Origin: Planococcus donghaensis | Lineage (GTDB): Bacteria > Bacillota > Bacilli > Bacillales_A > Planococcaceae | Length of the DNA stretch: 64,000 bases | Assembly (NCBI RefSeq): GCF_001687665.2 | Contig: NZ_CP016543.2 | Location: 3,241,372-3,305,371, forward strand | Direction of reading: 5' to 3' | Part shown: one piece after another, positions 59,512 through 64,000 of the stretch | Numbering within the stretch: position 1 is the stretch's first letter | Layout: every line of letters begins with the position of its first letter | Translations under genes and position numbers: made by a program | The notes under the pieces: generated by a model | Databases searched by the model: none | Seen by the model: only the letters and a program-made list of their open reading frames with translations | Told to the model about the DNA's origin: nothing

Positions 59512-60897
59512 TTATTTCCCTAGACAGAACTGAGAGAATAATTGGTTTAAGAGGCCGTCATCTGCGGTATCTCCTATAATCTCCCCAAGTAGCTCCCACG
59601 TTCGAGTAACATCAATTTGAATCATATCTACAGGGACCTCCATTTCAGCAGCTTCAATGGCGTCTGAAATGGTTTTATGTGCCTGATGCAACAATGCAAT
59701 GTGACGCACATTGGATACATAGGTCATATCCCCTGCTTCGATCTCTCCTTTGAAAAACAAAGCAGCAATCGCTTCTTCAAGCTGATCTATGCCTTCTTCT
59801 TCAACTAGCGAAGTTGTCACTAACAATTTATCGCCAGCTAACTTCTGCACTTGCTCCAAATCGATTTTCTGCGGCAAGTCGGTTTTATTGATAACGACAA
59901 TATAGTCCATATCTTTAACCGTTTCAAACAACAGTTCATCTTCTGGCGTTAGCGCTTCTGCATAATTTAACACGTAAAGGATCAAATCAGCTTCTTTTAA
60001 CACTTTTCTTGAACGTTCAACACCAATTCGCTCGACAATATCTTCTGTTTCACGAATCCCGGCTGTGTCAACTAAACGCAATGGAACCCCACGGACATTC
60101 ACGTATTCCTCTATTATATCACGGGTAGTTCCCGCTATTTCTGTGACAATTGCTTTATTTTCTTGAACAAGGCTGTTTAAAAGAGAAGATTTTCCGACAT
60201 TGGGACGTCCTAAAATGACGGTTGAAAGCCCTTCTCTTAAAATTTTCCCTTGTGAGGATGTTTGTAGCAATTTCTCGATTTCTAAACGAACCCATTTCGA
60301 TTTTTCCAACATAATTGGACGCGTCATTTCTTCTACGTCGTCATATTCTGGATAATCGATATTTACTTCCATTTGAGCAATCGATTCTAGTAAGGCTTGG
60401 CGCAATGTGCCAATTAACTTGGATAGCTTACCTTCCATTTGGTTGAGCGCAACATCCATGGCACGATCCGTTTTTGCACGAATCAAGTCCATAACCGCTT
60501 CTGCTTGAGACAAATCGATTCGGCCATTTAAAAATGCTCGTTTCGTAAACTCACCTGGTTCAGCAAGTCTTGCGCCTCCACGTAATACCAATTCAAGCAC
60601 TCGATTTACCGAAACAATTCCACCGTGGCAGTTGATTTCAATAACATCTTCACGGGTAAAGGTTTTAGGTGCTTTCATGAGTGATACCATCACTTCTTCC
60701 GCGATTTCCCCAGTCGCTGGATCTTCTAGGTGCCCATAATGGATGGTATGCGTTGCTTGAGAAGCTAACGCTTTATTGCTTGGAGCCCGGAACAGTTTGT
60801 CTGCAATTGCAACAGCTTCAGGACCGCTCAAGCGGACAATTGCGATTGCTCCCTCTCCACTCGGTGTCGATATGGCAGCGATTGTGTCGAATTCCAT
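59512..60897 (-). CDS. mnmE: tRNA modification GTPase MnmE (TrmE)
   Basis: 461 residues. N-terminal tetrahydrofolate-binding domain, helical domain, an inserted G domain ([26 protein letters not shown]) and the obligatory C-terminal FCLGK. GAGGAGGGAAC is ideally spaced from ATG 60897 ([10 protein letters not shown]). The open frame to 60948 has no start signal and is AT-rich. Confidence 0.97.
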   Translation of the reverse strand: MEFDTIAAISTPSGEGAIAIVRLSGPEAVAIADKLFRAPSNKALASQATHTIHYGHLEDPATGEIAEEVMVSLMKAPKTFTREDVIEINCHGGIVSVNRVLELVLRGGARLAEPGEFTKRAFLNGRIDLSQAEAVMDLIRAKTDRAMDVALNQMEGKLSKLIGTLRQALLESIAQMEVNIDYPEYDDVEEMTRPIMLEKSKWVRLEIEKLLQTSSQGKILREGLSTVILGRPNVGKSSLLNSLVQENKAIVTEIAGTTRDIIEEYVNVRGVPLRLVDTAGIRETEDIVERIGVERSRKVLKEADLILYVLNYAEALTPEDELLFETVKDMDYIVVINKTDLPQKIDLEQVQKLAGDKLLVTTSLVEEEGIDQLEEAIAALFFKGEIEAGDMTYVSNVRHIALLHQAHKTISDAIEAAEMEVPVDMIQIDVTRTWELLGEIIGDTADDGLLNQLFSQFCLGK

Positions 60898-61015
60898 GAT
60901 GTTCCCTCCTCTAAAGAAAAGCAGCAACTTATGCTCTGTGGATAACAATCAGAGCGTAAGAGCAGCTTGATTACAAAAATATATATTCATCTTATTATTT
61001 TTTGCTTAAAAAAAG

Positions 61016-61033
61016 TTGTCCACATGTGGACAA
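61016..61033. promoter_or_regulatory. DnaA-box-like palindrome between khpB and mnmE
   Basis: TTGTCCACATGTGGACAA, two inverted 8/9 DnaA boxes sharing their centre, with one perfect box TGTGGATAA at 60937-60945 nearby. The rest of the 60898-61164 gap holds no gene. Confidence 0.55.
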
Positions 61034-61136
61034 CCAGTAAATGCACATGGCTTTCTAACATACTACAATAGCATAAAGCACTCAAAACCGAAAGACACAG
61101 TGCTTCATATTACTAAATTTCGTTAATTTGGCATAA

Positions 61137-61167
61137 AAAAAACCCGCCTAAATGGCGAGTTTTTTTA
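61137..61167 (-). terminator. khpB terminator
   Basis: AACCCGCC and GGCGaGTT arms around TAAAT, with A/T tracts. It overlaps the khpB stop. Confidence 0.85.
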
Positions 61168-61905
61168 TTTATGAGGTTCGATAACAAGATATCGGTTCGG
61201 ATCTTTGCCTTCCGAATACGTATCGATATCTAAACGTCTTGATAAAGTTTGATGGATCACTTTTCGTTCGTAAGATGGCATTGGTTCAAATTGAACACGA
61301 CCACCCGTCCGAATTGCTTTATCCGCCATACGATCCGCTAATTGTTCCAGCGTTTCTTGACGTCGTTCACGATAATTTTCGGCATCTAATTGAATCATCA
61401 TAAATTGATTTGAATATTTATTGGCAACGAGTTGAGCTAATTGTTGAAGAGAATTCAAGGTTTGCCCTCTTTTCCCGATCAACATGGCTACTTTTTCGCT
61501 TTCAAGATAAAAATTCACTTTTTTATTGCCTCGCTTTTCATGAGTAATCGATAAATCATCAATTTTCATGTCTTTCGCGATGGATAAAATGTAATTTTTC
61601 GTTTCTTGAATAGCTTTATCATTTGAAATGGCAGGAACTTCTTCCTTTTTCTCTTCTTCGAACGCTATTACAGGTGTTTCAAGAATTTCAGCAGCCGGTT
61701 CTGATAAAGTTTGTTGGTTAGAATCTGTTGTTTTATCAATCACAACAACTTCAACTTCTGCTTTTTTGGCACCAAAACCGAAAAATCCTTTTTTCTCTTC
61801 CTGAATAACTGTAATCTTTACTTCTTCACGTGTAACTTGGAGTTTTTCTAATGCTTCAGATATAGCGCTTTCAACAGTTAATCCCGTTTGCGTAATCTGT
61901 TTCAC
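61165..61905 (-). CDS. khpB: RNA-binding protein KhpB (Jag/EloR)
   Basis: 246 residues. N-terminal Jag domain (about 5-55, with KKGFFGFGAKKAEVEV), an acidic linker, KH domain (about 95-170, VAMLIGKRGQTLNSLQQLAQL in pieces) and R3H domain (about 175-240). With KhpA it affects wall elongation and RNA fate. The start overlaps the yidC stop (ATGA). Confidence 0.96.
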   Translation of the reverse strand: MKQITQTGLTVESAISEALEKLQVTREEVKITVIQEEKKGFFGFGAKKAEVEVVVIDKTTDSNQQTLSEPAAEILETPVIAFEEEKKEEVPAISNDKAIQETKNYILSIAKDMKIDDLSITHEKRGNKKVNFYLESEKVAMLIGKRGQTLNSLQQLAQLVANKYSNQFMMIQLDAENYRERRQETLEQLADRMADKAIRTGGRVQFEPMPSYERKVIHQTLSRRLDIDTYSEGKDPNRYLVIEPHK

Positions 61906-62681
61906 TTTTTAGCCCCTCCTGCTTTCGTTTTAACAGGCTCTTGAACATCTTTTTTCTCCCACGGACGATAAATTACTAAATTTTGGATAAGTGAAATGAT
62001 ATTTCCGATAACCCAATACAATGTTAATGCGGAAGGTAATACAATACCAAAACCAATGATCATAACAGGCATGAAATACATCATAATTCGCATTTGCGGA
62101 TTGTCCATCGCTGGCCCAGTGCGTAAAACAACGAACTGCATCAACCCGGCGATAATTGCCAAAACAATACTTGGCTCAGCCAGTGGGAAAATAAGAAATG
62201 CTCCTAAGTCGATTTCCGGTGTATTATTCATACGACTAATTGCATGATAAAAACCAATTAGCACCGGCATTTGAATAACTACAGGCAAACACCCTGCCAT
62301 TGGATTAACGCCTTTTTCTTGGAACAATGCCATCATTTCTTTTTGGTATTTTTGTTGCGTAACAGCATCTTTCGACTTGTATTTTTCTTTTAGTTTAACC
62401 AGTTCAGGTTGTACTTCTTGCATACGTTTTGAACTTTTGGTTTGTTTAATCATCAACGGCAACATAACTAATCGAATGATAATCGTTACTGCGATAATCC
62501 CAAACCCATAAGTTCCTAATAAGCCTTTAAAGTATGTGATAGTTGAAACCAATGGCCAAACGATAAACTCATTCCAAAAACCTTCACTTTGATCACTGAT
62601 CGGCTGATCAAATTCAGTACAGCCAGAAAGCAGCAAAGTTACTGCAATCAGTGAAAAGAGCAAAACTAATTTCTTATTCAC
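61902..62681 (-). CDS. yidC: Membrane protein insertase YidC (SpoIIIJ/MisCA type)
   Basis: 259 residues. Lipoprotein signal with lipobox LSGC, then a Gram-positive YidC core with five membrane helices and a positively charged cytoplasmic loop (KYKSKDAVTQQKYQKEM). Inserts and folds membrane proteins with or without SecYEG. Next to rnpA and khpB as in all Bacillales. GGGGGAAAAAAGG before ATG 62681. A second YidC is common in the family but not in this window. Confidence 0.96.
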   Translation of the reverse strand: MNKKLVLLFSLIAVTLLLSGCTEFDQPISDQSEGFWNEFIVWPLVSTITYFKGLLGTYGFGIIAVTIIIRLVMLPLMIKQTKSSKRMQEVQPELVKLKEKYKSKDAVTQQKYQKEMMALFQEKGVNPMAGCLPVVIQMPVLIGFYHAISRMNNTPEIDLGAFLIFPLAEPSIVLAIIAGLMQFVVLRTGPAMDNPQMRIMMYFMPVMIIGFGIVLPSALTLYWVIGNIISLIQNLVIYRPWEKKDVQEPVKTKAGGAKK

Positions 62682-62741
62682 CTTTTTTCCCCCAAACTAA
62701 TCTCTATTACTTCTATAATAACATCCATTCTACGCAATCTT

Positions 62742-63083
62742 CTACTTCCTCGGCAATGTACGAGCAATTTTTAATACATGCTCGAGACTTTTCTTGCTTT
62801 CATGAAAATCTAATGTGGCCGCCTGTGGTCGGGCGATGATAATGTAATCCGCATTTGGCAATAAATCATCTTTCAATTCCAAGAAAGTTTGCCTGATGTA
62901 ACGTTTAATGCGATTACGTGCTACTGCATTTCCAACTTTTTTACTGACAGAAAGCCCGACACGAAATTCAGGTTGATCGCTTTTTAATACATATACGATA
63001 AACTGTCGATTCGCAAAAGATTTTCCTTTTTTAAAAATATGTTGGAACTCTTTGTTCTTCTTGATCCGTTGATCTTTGTTCAT
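62742..63083 (-). CDS. rnpA: Ribonuclease P protein component
   Basis: 113 residues. Basic protein with [11 protein letters not shown] and RNR motif [25 protein letters not shown] (in pieces). It binds the RNase P RNA to mature tRNA 5' ends. GCAGGTGAAAG precedes ATG 63083. It follows rpmH after an attenuator-like hairpin. Confidence 0.98.
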   Translation of the reverse strand: MNKDQRIKKNKEFQHIFKKGKSFANRQFIVYVLKSDQPEFRVGLSVSKKVGNAVARNRIKRYIRQTFLELKDDLLPNADYIIIARPQAATLDFHESKKSLEHVLKIARTLPRK

Positions 63084-63139
63084 TCTTTCACCTGCTTATT
63101 TTACTACTTTACCGCTCAAATTGAGCAGAAAAGAAAAAA

Positions 63140-63162
63140 AAGACCACTGATGCGGTCAGTGG
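63140..63162 (-). terminator. rpmH-rnpA hairpin terminator/attenuator
   Basis: CCACTGA and TCAGTGG arms (within 63144-63162) followed by a minus-strand T-run. It should lower rnpA expression relative to rpmH. Confidence 0.82.
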
Positions 63163-63164
63163 AC

Positions 63165-63302
63165 TTAAGCTGATAATACTTTTCTTCCTTTACGACGACG
63201 AGCTGCGATAACGCGGCGTCCGTTCTTTGTGCTCATACGTGCTCTAAAGCCGTGTACTTTGCTGTGTTTACGTGTATTTGGTTGGTATGTGCGTAATGTC
63301 AT
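63165..63302 (-). CDS. rpmH: 50S ribosomal protein L34
   Basis: 45 residues, very basic, opening [19 protein letters not shown] and ending [10 protein letters not shown], the L34 pattern. One residue longer than the usual 44 because of MTLRT in place of MKRT. AGGAGGTGTCATAT precedes ATG 63302, and a near-perfect promoter lies 55 bases upstream. First gene left of oriC. Confidence 0.98.
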   Translation of the reverse strand: MTLRTYQPNTRKHSKVHGFRARMSTKNGRRVIAARRRKGRKVLSA

Positions 63303-63356
63303 ATATGACACCTCCTATATTGAGAGTTAACTATTTTTCTAAAGACAGTCTCGACT

Positions 63357-63386
63357 ATTATAAAGGTGCAACGCCATAAATGTCAA
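63357..63386 (-). promoter_or_regulatory. Strong SigA promoter of rpmH
   Basis: Minus strand TTGACA (63381-63386), 18-base spacer, TATAAT (63357-63362). Confidence 0.88.
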
Positions 63387-63643
63387 TGTCTCACGAAAAA
63401 AACAGCTTAATGCGAAGCTGCAGACAACGTTTTACTAAACTAAATCGTGGTATAGGATCTCTAACCGGGTTAGCCCTTTCACTTTCGGTGGACTCATCTT
63501 CAACCTCCTCGTCACTGAAAACCTATGCGCCTGCTTTGCTATTTGCATCCGCTCAGTGCGGAGAATTTCATATCCATCCAACAAACAACTAACTATTCTT
63601 TTCTCTACAACAGCTTAATTGGCTTTCTTCTCTATTTATTAAG

Positions 63644-63960
63644 TTATACACAATTCCTCTATTTTTCTCTTAATCTCCTGTTTACTCTTTTTTTCCGAAA
63701 AATAATTATCCACATGCCTTATCTACAGTTTTTTAACATACAAACCCCTTGTGGATAGAATAGTTGTGCAGAAAAAAAGATATGTGGATAACTTAAAAGA
63801 CTTCTTGTATTGTCTACTCTTTTTTGGTAACATTAACTTGTTTTCACTTGTTAACAATTTTCGACTCAAATAAGTTATCCACAAATTGTGGGTAAGGTGT
63901 GGACAGTTATTCACCAGCTTGTTTATGAATGTTATCCACAAGCTGTGATTTTGTGTATGA
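63644..63960. other. oriC DnaA-box field upstream of dnaA
   Basis: Perfect TTATCCACA at 63706, 63875 and 63932 (plus) and 63783 (minus). Close matches at 63644, 63719, 63750, 63887, 63907 and 63952. The wider gap 63303-64000 has no supported gene. This is the upstream half of a Bacillus-type bipartite origin; the unwinding region is expected beyond dnaA, outside the window. Confidence 0.92.
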
Positions 63961-63985
63961 TATACTTTAAAATATCGTTAAATAT

Positions 63986-63992
63986 AAAGGAG
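63986..63992 (+). promoter_or_regulatory. dnaA: Ribosome binding site of dnaA
   Basis: AAAGGAG a few bases before the window edge. The dnaA start codon should lie at or just after position 64001. Confidence 0.85.
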
Positions 63993-64000
63993 ACGAGCTA

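Noticed and set aside
63723..63941. Open frame of 72 codons on the minus strand within the DnaA-box field
   Set aside because: It has no convincing RBS, overlaps oriC elements, and its codons are built from TTATCCACA repeats.

Overview
The window looks like the origin-proximal left arm of a low-GC Gram-positive chromosome of the order Bacillales, most likely a Planococcaceae member (Planococcus/Planomicrobium-like). The main evidence is the gene order running leftward from the right edge, as in Bacillus subtilis: oriC with a DnaA-box field, rpmH, rnpA, yidC (spoIIIJ-type), khpB/jag, mnmE, mnmG, rsmG, noc, soj/parA, spo0J/parB, ychF, rpsF-ssb-rpsR, yybS, gdpP, rplI, dnaC, purA, walRKHIJ, htrC and rlmH. 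The spore gene yyaC, which B. subtilis has beside spo0J, is not in this stretch. The GC-rich intergenic repeats also fit this family. The genus call is an inference from these features.

Region 1 (about 1-33 kb) is variable, accessory-type DNA. It holds four c-di-GMP turnover proteins: one 5TM-GGDEF cyclase and three membrane GGDEF-EAL proteins. It also carries an RsbQ-RsbP energy-stress module for SigB, and a TetR/Old Yellow Enzyme/quinone reductase cluster resembling the electrophile-responsive NemR-NemA system. A catalase-peroxidase (katG) follows, with a PerR-like operator over its -10. A five-gene beta-glucoside operon (ABC importer, LacI regulator, GH1 glucosidase) has two palindromic operators flanking its promoter and a cre-like site at the start point. 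An alpha-oxoamine-synthase-like gene lies directly upstream of a membrane GGDEF-EAL gene. The region ends with a nucleoside hydrolase, an unannotated 45-residue membrane peptide, and a divergent HxlR/formaldehyde dehydrogenase pair.

Region 2 (about 33-37 kb) holds rlmH and a CxxH/CxxC small protein, set in a dense cluster of six DnaA boxes well away from oriC. An SDR-family gene and htrC follow, with two different GC-rich imperfect-palindrome repeats.

Region 3 (about 36-64 kb) is conserved core on the minus strand: cell-wall homeostasis (Wal), purine synthesis, replication helicase, c-di-AMP hydrolysis (GdpP), ribosomal proteins, chromosome segregation (ParAB and Noc, with two perfect parS sites and a third near-perfect one inside walK), tRNA modification, membrane insertion and RNase P. 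It ends at the DnaA-box field and the ribosome binding site of dnaA, whose coding region starts at or just past the right edge.

No tRNA, rRNA, CRISPR array, prophage or insertion sequence was seen.
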